Below are positions 52,301-58,778 of a stretch of DNA of 64,000 nt, piece by piece. The first letter of the stretch is position 1, and the number at the start of each line of letters is the position of its first letter. The notes beneath the pieces are model-generated. The model saw only the letters and a program-made list of their open reading frames with translations. It did no database searches and was not told where the DNA came from. The position numbers and the translations under genes are program-made. The stretch comes from Gemmata massiliana (GTDB lineage: Bacteria; Planctomycetota; Planctomycetia; Gemmatales; Gemmataceae): NCBI GenBank assembly GCA_000531095.1, contig HG799468.1, positions 264,447-328,446 of the forward strand, given 5' to 3'.

Positions 52301-53450
52301 CCTGTACGCCGCGTGCGGCGAGGGCGGGGTCCGCGTGTTCGACATCGCGTTCATCGACGACAAGGCGTTCGCCGAGCGCATCGCGACCGCACCGGTTTCG
52401 CCGATCGGCCAGAAGTTCTACCTGGACACGAAGTACGCGACCTACGTCGCGGCCCCGACAACGGTCCCGGTGGACCCGACCCGCACGCAGATGGAGGGGA
52501 ACAAGGAACAGAAGATCCACCCGCTGTTCGGGTACCTCTACATCTGCGACAAGTACGAGGGGTTGATCCTGACCGGCGCCGCGACCACCATCGACGGTAA
52601 CCCGGTGAACAACTTCTTGAAGAAGGAAGTGTGCTTCAACCCGGACGGGCTCCTGTACGACGCGAAGCACGCGGTGGTCCACGGGCACTACGTCTACGTG
52701 TCGTGCGCCGCGGGCCTCGTGGTGATCGACATCGACGACCCGAAGAAGCCGAAGGTGACCTCGGTCATCGGCGAGAAGCACCTGAAACACCCGCACATGG
52801 TCGCGACGCAGTTCCGTTACGCCTACGTGTGCGACGAGGAGGGCGTGAAGGTTCTGGACATCACCGACCCGGCCAAGCCGGTTCCGAAGTCGTTCATCCG
52901 GCTCCCGGAGGCGCACAGCATCTACCTAGCTCGTACCTACGCCTACGTCGCGGCCGGCCCGCGGGGGCTGGTCATCCTCGACATCCAGAACGCCGCGGAA
53001 CCGAAAGTCGAACTGACGTACAATGCCAACGGGCACATCAACGACGCCCACGATGTGAAGCTCGGCATCACGTACAACAGCTTGTTCGCGTACATCGCGG
53101 ACGGGAAGAACGGGATGCGGATCGTGCAACTGATGTCACCGGAAACCCCGGGCTACGAGGGCTTCGGCCCGAAGCCGACCCCGCGCCTGGTAGCGACGTT
53201 CCGGTTGCCGCACGGCGGGCACATCAAGAGCGTGGCCCGTGGGCTCGATCGCGACCGGGCCGTGGACGAGAGCGGGAACCAGATCGGGGTGTTCGGCCGC
53301 GTCGGGGCGCGTCCGCTGAATGAGAAAGAGCAGCGGAAGATGTACGTGCGCGACGGGATACCGTGGTACGTCAGCGACAACCCGAAGGAGCCGGGGCTGT
53401 ACGAAGAGCGCCGGACACCGAAACCGAAACGCCGCCGACGGCGGGTGTAA
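49395..53450 (+). CDS. Very large multihaem c-type cytochrome with LVIVD propeller
   Basis: 1351-residue exported electron-transfer protein. N-terminal signal anchor (VVRALVLFLPLACVLALCAVVYA). Nine CXXCH haem motifs are visible: CMACH (106), CTDCH, CSACH, CMVCH, two CVDCH, CMTCH, CFGCH and CSDCH (about 856), plus one CX4CH (CGTSGCH near 186), so up to ten haems. The region after about 870 is a repeated LVIVD-type beta-propeller (GEYLYAACGEGGVRVFDIA, GLVVIDIDDPKKPKVTSV, GVKVLDITDPAKPV, GLVILDIQNAAEP). The tail is basic. The codon use is strongly biased. Probably a periplasmic or surface respiratory complex. It is convergent with a cupredoxin gene. Confidence 0.9.
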   Translation: MDAVDTSAPGRCSHRRARHTVVRALVLFLPLACVLALCAVVYAQQPAAPGAPKSPILPAAGDGTRDPKNPEWSTDPADPFPMPPELANVELMKQTHEEAYAKSAGCMACHKGVGDPHGKDTLRIGCTDCHGGDASSTDKNKAHVLPKMPQFWLSAANPVRSYTLLNNESPAFVRFVNPGDFRIAHISCGTSGCHPKEVQTNRKQIMNTGCMLLGAAAYNNGTLPVKRAIIGEAYGMSGAPLMLKTYPPPTPEEEKRGVVAQLVPLPRFEMSQPGNVLRIFEPGGRFLPEIGIPETKDEPGRTRVRLSLRGLGTSNRTDPVLVSANKTRLFDPTLNFLGTNDNPGDYRSSGCSACHVAYANDRSPIHSGPFAKFGNRGTSFSDDPTIPKNEPGHPIEHKFTNSIPTSQCMVCHIHPGTTVMNSYIGYMWYDEESDGKHMYPSKQKDPTPEELVRSMLRNPNESAARGHLSDPQFTANLTDLNPHLSKNHFADFHSHGWAFRAVFKKDKKGNYIDHAGGFVGPPTAEKMAAGVDWPNQARKFHQDSKFPDPKTGAQAAREAETKLNDSCRAGKPVHLMDIHMEKGMHCVDCHFSQDMHGNNRLHMEVRAAIEIQCVDCHGTAGAYATLKTSGPASYTSAPDGKGRNLLAMKTPFGVPRFEIREAPDGTKRYFQNSSVEKGLQWELVQTKDTITKGHARYNEKAALAKTVRVDKASGKMVWGDLPGDGSCAHSNDNMSCMTCHSAWNPSCFGCHLPQRANLKMPTLHADGGVQRNYTAYNFQTLRDCTYMLARDGDVTGNKINPARSSCAIHVGSHNGNREGIYVQQPTISAEGFGGIAFSTNVPHTVRGRGVGETKQCSDCHLSKKNDNNAWMAQLLMQGTGFMNFVGKYAWVAAGEEGVFAVQVTESTEPQAVFGSDMHYYAYPDNYKKHAEKGGLLKNAHEHPGRDISKGITRPFLKSEVLMVQNRGEYLYAACGEGGVRVFDIAFIDDKAFAERIATAPVSPIGQKFYLDTKYATYVAAPTTVPVDPTRTQMEGNKEQKIHPLFGYLYICDKYEGLILTGAATTIDGNPVNNFLKKEVCFNPDGLLYDAKHAVVHGHYVYVSCAAGLVVIDIDDPKKPKVTSVIGEKHLKHPHMVATQFRYAYVCDEEGVKVLDITDPAKPVPKSFIRLPEAHSIYLARTYAYVAAGPRGLVILDIQNAAEPKVELTYNANGHINDAHDVKLGITYNSLFAYIADGKNGMRIVQLMSPETPGYEGFGPKPTPRLVATFRLPHGGHIKSVARGLDRDRAVDESGNQIGVFGRVGARPLNEKEQRKMYVRDGIPWYVSDNPKEPGLYEERRTPKPKRRRRRV

Positions 53451-53461
53451 CACGACGAAAA

Positions 53462-53527
53462 GTCAGCCGGCCCCGCCGGGATGAAGACAAGGTTGTCCTT
53501 GCCTTCATCCCGGCGGGGCCGGCTGAC
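53462..53527. terminator. Large bidirectional terminator
   Basis: Perfect 25-bp stem (53462-53486 and 53503-53527; core GTCAGCCGGCCCCGCCGGG), extended inward by CAAGG/CCTTG around TTGT. It lies in the 104-bp gap between the convergent multihaem cytochrome and cupredoxin genes. Confidence 0.85.
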
Positions 53528-53554
53528 GTTATGTGCGATGGAAAACCAGCGCGT

Positions 53555-54340
53555 TTACTTCGGGCTGACGTCGAACTCGACCGTCTTCACTTCGGTCGTC
53601 GGGCCGGCGATCTCGACCTGTTCACCGGCGCGCCCCTTGGCGCCGCCGCGGACGCCGTTCTCGTGCCAGTACACGAGCCGGAACTTCCCGGCCGGCGCGT
53701 TCTTGATCTCGAACTTCCCGTCCTCGTCGGTGATCGCGTAGTACGGGTGGTCGAAGATGCGGACGTAGCCCGTCATCCAGCCGTGAATGGTACACTTGTA
53801 CTGGATCGGGGTGTTTTCCTTCACCAGCGGATCGGGGAGCTTCCACTCTTCTTGCTTCGGGATGGTCTTGTTGTGGGTGCCGTTGTTGGCGGTGTCCCAG
53901 AAGAAGTTGTGCGCGACCGGGGCGGAGTTCTTCACCACGAGCTTGTCGCCGACGCGGGCGACCGAGACGCGCGGCCCGAACAGGCAGCACGGCTGGTCGA
54001 TGACCAGTTCACCGGGCTTCCGCTTCGCGTCGTCCGGGTGGATCTTGTTCTTCGGGAACTCGACCTTCAGGTCGGTGTCGTCCGGGCGCAGGAACACCAC
54101 GACGTTCTTGATGCCCTTGTTCTTCGCGTTCACGAGGATCGACTCGTCGAGCAGGTCGCCCTTGCTGGTGCAGTGATCCTTGTCCTGGGTGACGTTGAGC
54201 GTCGCGCGCTTGGGCAGTTCCTTGTCCTTCGGGAAAACGACTTGGCCCTTGATCGTCGCCCATTCTTGGGCGCTCACCGCGCTCCCGGGGCCGATGAAGA
54301 CGGCCGCGGCGAACAGCGCGGAAAAGACGAACCGTTGCAT
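53555..54340 (-). CDS. Exported cupredoxin-like copper protein
   Basis: 261 residues with signal peptide (RFVFSALFAAAVFIGPGSAVSA). Type-1 copper ligands are visible as His in PVAHNFFWD and Cys-His-Met in KCTIHGWMTGYVRIFDHPYY, the plastocyanin-like arrangement. An N-terminal beta-rich domain with CCLFGPRV precedes it, and a C-terminal carboxypeptidase-regulatory-like strand set follows (AITDEDGKFEIKNAPAGKFRLVYWHE). It probably shuttles electrons in the periplasm; the convergent multihaem cytochrome is a plausible partner (inference). ATG 54340 has GGAG 9 bases upstream; TTG at 54349 is the alternative. Confidence 0.85.
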   Translation of the reverse strand: MQRFVFSALFAAAVFIGPGSAVSAQEWATIKGQVVFPKDKELPKRATLNVTQDKDHCTSKGDLLDESILVNAKNKGIKNVVVFLRPDDTDLKVEFPKNKIHPDDAKRKPGELVIDQPCCLFGPRVSVARVGDKLVVKNSAPVAHNFFWDTANNGTHNKTIPKQEEWKLPDPLVKENTPIQYKCTIHGWMTGYVRIFDHPYYAITDEDGKFEIKNAPAGKFRLVYWHENGVRGGAKGRAGEQVEIAGPTTEVKTVEFDVSPK

Positions 54341-54471
54341 TCGGGGCAACTCCAGATTGGGAAAGGGGAATTGGGCGGCTACGGCGGGAACCTATCTTAC
54401 CTATTGTTCTGTGGAAGTGTCCGGACGGCAACCGGTGGCGTGCGTTTGGTGCTTTGTATTTCGTAACGTTT

Positions 54472-54503
54472 CAGGAACCCCGGTCCGAATTTCGGGGTTC
54501 CTG
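54472..54503. terminator. Hairpin between cupredoxin and HisN genes
   Basis: Perfect 11-bp stem CAGGAACCCCG / CGGGGTTCCTG with ten-base loop, just downstream of the hisN stop on the minus strand. No T-run. Confidence 0.55.
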
Positions 54504-54518
54504 ACCAGATACTGACCA

Positions 54519-55289
54519 CTACCCTCGCAGCATTTCAACCACGGTCGCGTGCAGTTTCCCGTTAGTCGCGAGCACGTCGGGCGTGTGAATGGTCGGCACG
54601 CCGTTCCAGTCGGTGAACGCGCCGCCGGCCTCTTCGACGATGGGCTTGGTCGCGGCCACGTCCCAGGGGTTCACACCGTGTTCGAGCATGATGTCCGCGG
54701 CGCCCTCGGCGACGAGCACGAAGCCGTAGAAGTCCCCGTGCCCGCGCTGGCGCTTGGTTTTGCCGTACAAGTCGTGGAACACCTTCTCGCGCCCGGCGCG
54801 CGAGAACCACCCCATGCTCGAATAGCACAGTGAGGCGTCCGCGAGCGTGGACACGTCCGACACGCGGATGCGGCGCTCGTTGTGGTACGCACCGTCCCCG
54901 CGGAGCGCCCGATACGTCATCCCGAACACCGGGATGTACACCACGCCACCGATCTGCTCTCCCTGGTATTCGAGCCCGATGAGTGTAGCCCAAATGGGCA
55001 CGTGGCGGATGAACGACTTGGTCCCGTCGATGGGGTCGATGATCCAGCGGAACCCACTCGTGCCGGGCTGGTTGCCGAACTCTTCGCCCAGGAACCCGTC
55101 CGCTGGGAACGCCGCGGACACGGCCTCGCGGATCAGTTTCTCGGCGGACTTGTCGGCGATTGTGACCGGGCTGCTGTCGGACTTGTGCTCGACCTCGAAC
55201 GTGGTTTCGTAGTAGGTGCGGGCGAGGTCGCCAGCTTTGTGGGCCGCGTTGACGGCCAGATCGTATCGGGTGCGCCAGTCTGCGTTCAT
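54519..55289 (-). CDS. hisN: Histidinol-phosphatase/inositol monophosphatase
   Basis: 256-residue lithium-sensitive metal-dependent phosphatase. Signature motifs: SPVTIADKSAEKLIRE, GEEFGNQPG (metal Glu), WIIDPIDGTKSFIRHVP (metal Asp-Asp) and NPWDVAATKPIVEEAGG (metal Asp). The DPIDGTKSF version and the length fit HisN-type histidinol-phosphate phosphatases, the last dephosphorylation in histidine synthesis, although inositol monophosphatase activity cannot be excluded. No his genes are adjacent; the gene upstream is a sugar kinase. Confidence 0.88.
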   Translation of the reverse strand: MNADWRTRYDLAVNAAHKAGDLARTYYETTFEVEHKSDSSPVTIADKSAEKLIREAVSAAFPADGFLGEEFGNQPGTSGFRWIIDPIDGTKSFIRHVPIWATLIGLEYQGEQIGGVVYIPVFGMTYRALRGDGAYHNERRIRVSDVSTLADASLCYSSMGWFSRAGREKVFHDLYGKTKRQRGHGDFYGFVLVAEGAADIMLEHGVNPWDVAATKPIVEEAGGAFTDWNGVPTIHTPDVLATNGKLHATVVEMLRG

Positions 55290-55341
55290 GCGAGCTTGCG
55301 CGGGGCGTACCCCGCTTCCAATCCAAGGTAGGGGGGGGAAG

Positions 55342-56349
55342 TCAGATCGCTTCGCTCTGCATCACTTCGGCCGGTGAGGGTTCGGCGGGCACGGCCGGCG
55401 CTGCGGGCAAGTGAGCTTTGGCGTAAGCCGCACAGCCGACGATACCGGAATCGTCCCCGAGTTGCGCCGAGACGCACTTCACACCGTTGGCGGCGCCGGG
55501 CAGAGCGTACCGCTGGGCGATTTCCCAGATGCGCTCGATGAACGTGTCGCCGAGCGCGCCCGTTACGCCCCCGCCGACCACGATCACCTGCGGGCTGATG
55601 AAGTTCACCAGGCCGCCGAGGGCGGCACCGAGCGCGCGGGCCGCGTCGTCCACCAGTTGCACCGCGACCGGGTCGTCTTTCTGGTAGTATTCCGCGAGTT
55701 GCGAACTGCGAACGCCGGCCAGATCCACGCCCTTCCATTCTTTCCGCACGCGCTTCGGGGCGTCGTCCAGAATTTCTTTCGCGCGCTTCATCATGTACTT
55801 GCGGCCGGCAATGCCTTCGAGTTCGGTGCCCCGGCGCCAGTGAACGATCAGGTGCCCGATCTCGCCCGCGTTGCCGTTAAACCCGGTGAACAGTTCGCCG
55901 TTGAGGATCATCCCCCCGCCGACACCGGTGCCGACGAACACACCGAGGACGTGTCGGGCGCCCTTCGCCGCACCATGCGCGAACTCGCCGTATGTGCCCA
56001 TGCGCACGTCGTTCTCGACGATGATCGGCCAGTGCCACGACTCGGGCAGGAGCGGTTTCACGTCCACGTCGCGCCAGTCGAGGTTGGGCGCGAACTTCAC
56101 TCGGGTGCTGCCCAACTCGATCTGCCCCGGGATACCGAGGCACATGCCGAGGATCTTGCTGGGGGCGACGTCCGCCGCGCGCACGACCTCGTCGACGGCC
56201 TTAACGATATTGGCAACAACCCCGGTCGGACCACCTGCGGCGGACGTGGGTTGTTTGGCGCGTGCGAGTAGTTTGAGATCGTCGTCGAACAGACCGGCCA
56301 GAATCTTGGTTCCGCCGAGGTCGACGCCGAGCCAGTATCCGGTGCTCAT
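55342..56349 (-). CDS. ROK-family sugar kinase (glucokinase-like)
   Basis: 335 residues. ATP-binding DLGGTKILAGLFD at 9-21, catalytic Asp in IVENDVRMGTYGE, GTGVGGGMILNGELFTG, and GEIGHLIVH. The usual zinc-binding CXCGXXGCXE after GEIGH is missing: it reads WRRGTELEGIAGRKYM. The ROK fold would phosphorylate glucose or a similar hexose. The start at 56349 gives the normal N-terminus (MSTGYWLGVDLGG); an upstream open frame is discarded. It is in a run of minus-strand genes with TrpF and a second ROK kinase. Confidence 0.88.
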   Translation of the reverse strand: MSTGYWLGVDLGGTKILAGLFDDDLKLLARAKQPTSAAGGPTGVVANIVKAVDEVVRAADVAPSKILGMCLGIPGQIELGSTRVKFAPNLDWRDVDVKPLLPESWHWPIIVENDVRMGTYGEFAHGAAKGARHVLGVFVGTGVGGGMILNGELFTGFNGNAGEIGHLIVHWRRGTELEGIAGRKYMMKRAKEILDDAPKRVRKEWKGVDLAGVRSSQLAEYYQKDDPVAVQLVDDAARALGAALGGLVNFISPQVIVVGGGVTGALGDTFIERIWEIAQRYALPGAANGVKCVSAQLGDDSGIVGCAAYAKAHLPAAPAVPAEPSPAEVMQSEAI

Positions 56350-56452
56350 GCCGGGCTTCCGTAGGGTATGTCCGGTCGTGGGCCGCGTGCCGTCCTGGCG
56401 CCGCATATTGTAAGAGCGGACTATACTTACGCAACGGGAAACGGTCCGCAAG

Positions 56453-57106
56453 TCAAGTGAAAAGCGATTCCGACGCGGTTCGCACGTTCTTCACAAACAG
56501 AGCAACCTTATCGGGATCTTTTACGCCGGGCGCACTTTCGACACCGCTGGCAACGTCGACACCCCACGGGCGCACGACGGCGATCGCGTCCGCAACGTTC
56601 TCCGGGGTCAGCCCCCCGGCAAGGATGATAGGTACGCCGACGTCGAACCCTTTCAGGAGATCCCACGGCGCCACGTGCCCGGTGCCGCCCATCTGTCCCG
56701 GAACATGCGAGTCGATCAGCACCGCGGCGGGCGCCCGGTTGAGTGCCCGTGCGGTGTCAACGAACCGGCGCACGTGCTCCAATCCGGCCTGATCCTTCAC
56801 CCGGAACGCGGGGACGTGGGCGAACGGAAAGGTATCGGCGTCGGGCGGCTGGTCGTCGTAAGTCTGCACCCCGCGCAACCCCAACTGGAACGCGACCGCA
56901 CACACCTGTCGCACCGGCATCCCCACGAACACCCCGACGGGCGTCGTGAACGCCGGGAGCGCGCGAACGATGGCCCCCGCTTGTGCGGGAGTGACGAACC
57001 GCGGGGATTGGGGATAGAAGTTCAGCCCGACCGCATCGGCCCCGGCTTCGGCCGCACCGCGTGCGGCCTCGGGGGTGGTGACACCGCAAATTTTGATACG
57101 AACCAT
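56453..57106 (-). CDS. trpF: Phosphoribosylanthranilate isomerase
   Basis: 217-residue (beta/alpha)8 enzyme of tryptophan synthesis that converts N-(5'-phosphoribosyl)anthranilate to the carboxyphenylamino ribulose phosphate. General base Cys7 in IKICGVT and general acid Asp in VLIDSHVPGQMGGTGH are present, as are the phosphate-binding ILAGGLTPENV and GVDVASGVESAPGVKD segments. The other trp genes are not in the window. Its stop lies about 100 bp before the ROK gene start. Confidence 0.95.
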   Translation of the reverse strand: MVRIKICGVTTPEAARGAAEAGADAVGLNFYPQSPRFVTPAQAGAIVRALPAFTTPVGVFVGMPVRQVCAVAFQLGLRGVQTYDDQPPDADTFPFAHVPAFRVKDQAGLEHVRRFVDTARALNRAPAAVLIDSHVPGQMGGTGHVAPWDLLKGFDVGVPIILAGGLTPENVADAIAVVRPWGVDVASGVESAPGVKDPDKVALFVKNVRTASESLFT

Positions 57107-57115
57107 ACGGTAAGT

Positions 57116-57700
57116 TTACGCGGCGGGCGGCGCGGGTGGAGGTGTTAGCCCGCGCTCGCCGGGAAGTTTGAAGATGTCCGCAACTTTAATCGCCAGTTCC
57201 GGCAAATCGTCGCCGCCGGTGAGTTCGCCGTCTGCGCCGATGACTTCCATATCTTGTTTCGGGCGGTAAACAGTGATCCCGCGTGCTTCGTAATCAACTT
57301 GCCAGACGATTTTCACGCCGTTCGCGAGGTACTCGCGGATCTTCGCGTTAATTTGTCCGGGGCGGTCATTCGGTGACGAAACTTCCACCGCAAGAACGGG
57401 CGGAACGTCGCCCCATTTTGGGTGCAAGTCCTCGAACTTGTTCGCGTCTGTGAAGAACGCCACGTCCGGTCCCAGAACGGTTGCCGGATTCCGAGCCAGG
57501 ATCACACCGGATCTCGTAACGACGTACCCAAAACGGACGTGCCGCGCGTACTCTTCGAGAAATGAGCCGAGCCGGGCAACAACAACGCCGTGCGGCCTTT
57601 CTGGGCGCGCGTCTTCAACAACCGTGCCGCGGATGAGGTGGAACGAGCGCGGCCCGTGTTCCGGGCGGTGGACGAACTCCCAGAATTCCTCGACGGTCAT
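57116..57700 (-). CDS. Uma2-family (DUF820) PD-(D/E)XK nuclease-like protein
   Basis: 194 residues. Restriction-endonuclease-like core: ATVLGPDVAFFTDANKF (metal Asp), VLAVEVSSPNDR (Glu and following Ser), INAKIREYLANGVKIVWQVDYEARGITVYRP. The family is widespread in cyanobacteria and planctomycetes and usually present in many copies; the target is unknown. The Pro/Ala-rich end (LTPPPAPPAA) is not conserved. It lies 9 bp upstream of trpF, so they may be co-transcribed. Confidence 0.85.
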   Translation of the reverse strand: MTVEEFWEFVHRPEHGPRSFHLIRGTVVEDARPERPHGVVVARLGSFLEEYARHVRFGYVVTRSGVILARNPATVLGPDVAFFTDANKFEDLHPKWGDVPPVLAVEVSSPNDRPGQINAKIREYLANGVKIVWQVDYEARGITVYRPKQDMEVIGADGELTGGDDLPELAIKVADIFKLPGERGLTPPPAPPAA

Positions 57701-57723
57701 TGCTGCGCTCCTTCTCGCACAGT

Positions 57724-58680
57724 CTACCCGCCGAACTTCTGCCGCGCCAACGCCAGCGCGCCGTGAATGACCACCTCTTCACCCAGCGCCGCGGGCACGA
57801 TGTCCGTCAGCCCGGCGAACGGTGGGAACGCGCGCTCCGCGACCATTTGACGGAGCGGAGTGAAGAACAACTCTTCGCCCATTAGCGACACCCCGCCACC
57901 GATCACGATTCGGCGGGGGCAGAGGAGCAGGCTGACTTGTCGGATCGCTTGCTGAACGGCCCAGTGCGCCAATCCCAGGATGTGTTGGGCGAACGTGTCG
58001 CCGGCGCGGGCTTCATTGGCAATGATGACCGCCGTAATATCTTCGAGCGGCAATTCGCGCAGCCGCGTTCCCCACATGTCTGAATGAGCGAGGTGGGCGC
58101 GCGCCGTGGACGCAATCCCCCACCCCGACGCGACGGACTCCAGTGTGACCAGCGCGGGTTCCGTATCCGCTTGGGTCGTCAAAACTTGTGTGTGCCCGAT
58201 CTCCGCCGCTCCGCGGCCCACGCCGCGGTAAATCTGGCCGCCGATAATCAGCCCACCGCCGATACCACTGCCGATCGTGATGTAGAAGATCGGCGACATC
58301 CCCTTCCCCGCGCCGAACAGCGCTTCGCCCAACCCGGCTACGTCCGCGTCGTTGCACAACACAGCGGGTACGCCGACCAGATCGCTCACCCAATCTGCGA
58401 GCGGGAACCCGTCCCAGCCTTCAATTTGGTGTGACTTAATGACAGTTTGATTTACGTCGTCTGTTGGCCCACCGAAGCCGATACCGACGCCCTTTAAGGT
58501 GCCGGGGGCGGTGTTAGCTTTGGCGAACAGTTCGGGCACGGCGGCGATGATTTGTTTGCGAATCCCCTCGCCGCCTTCCGAGGGGTTCACGGTTCCGCGC
58601 CACAGCGCGAGGATGTGTCCGTTGCCGTGGCCCAAGCCGAGTTGGAGCTTCGTTCCGCCGATCTCGATCCCGAGGAACAT
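57724..58680 (-). CDS. Second ROK-family kinase
   Basis: 318 residues. Phosphate-binding LGIEIGGTKLQLGLG at 3-17, catalytic Asp in LCNDADVAGLGEALFG, glycine-rich TIGSGIGGGLIIGGQIYRG and AEIGHTQV. As in the neighbouring ROK gene, the CXCGXXGC zinc site is missing. Probable sugar kinase (glucokinase or N-acetylmannosamine-type); substrate not clear from sequence. It lies 24 bp upstream of the Uma2 gene. Confidence 0.88.
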   Translation of the reverse strand: MFLGIEIGGTKLQLGLGHGNGHILALWRGTVNPSEGGEGIRKQIIAAVPELFAKANTAPGTLKGVGIGFGGPTDDVNQTVIKSHQIEGWDGFPLADWVSDLVGVPAVLCNDADVAGLGEALFGAGKGMSPIFYITIGSGIGGGLIIGGQIYRGVGRGAAEIGHTQVLTTQADTEPALVTLESVASGWGIASTARAHLAHSDMWGTRLRELPLEDITAVIIANEARAGDTFAQHILGLAHWAVQQAIRQVSLLLCPRRIVIGGGVSLMGEELFFTPLRQMVAERAFPPFAGLTDIVPAALGEEVVIHGALALARQKFGG

Positions 58681-58778
58681 GATTCATCCTTGCTTCGCGT
58701 TACGTTGTACCGGTGCGCCAGAAATTACGCTGTCGTCCCACCTCTGGCTACCCGGAAACGCTCCGCGTGAGCGACGAA

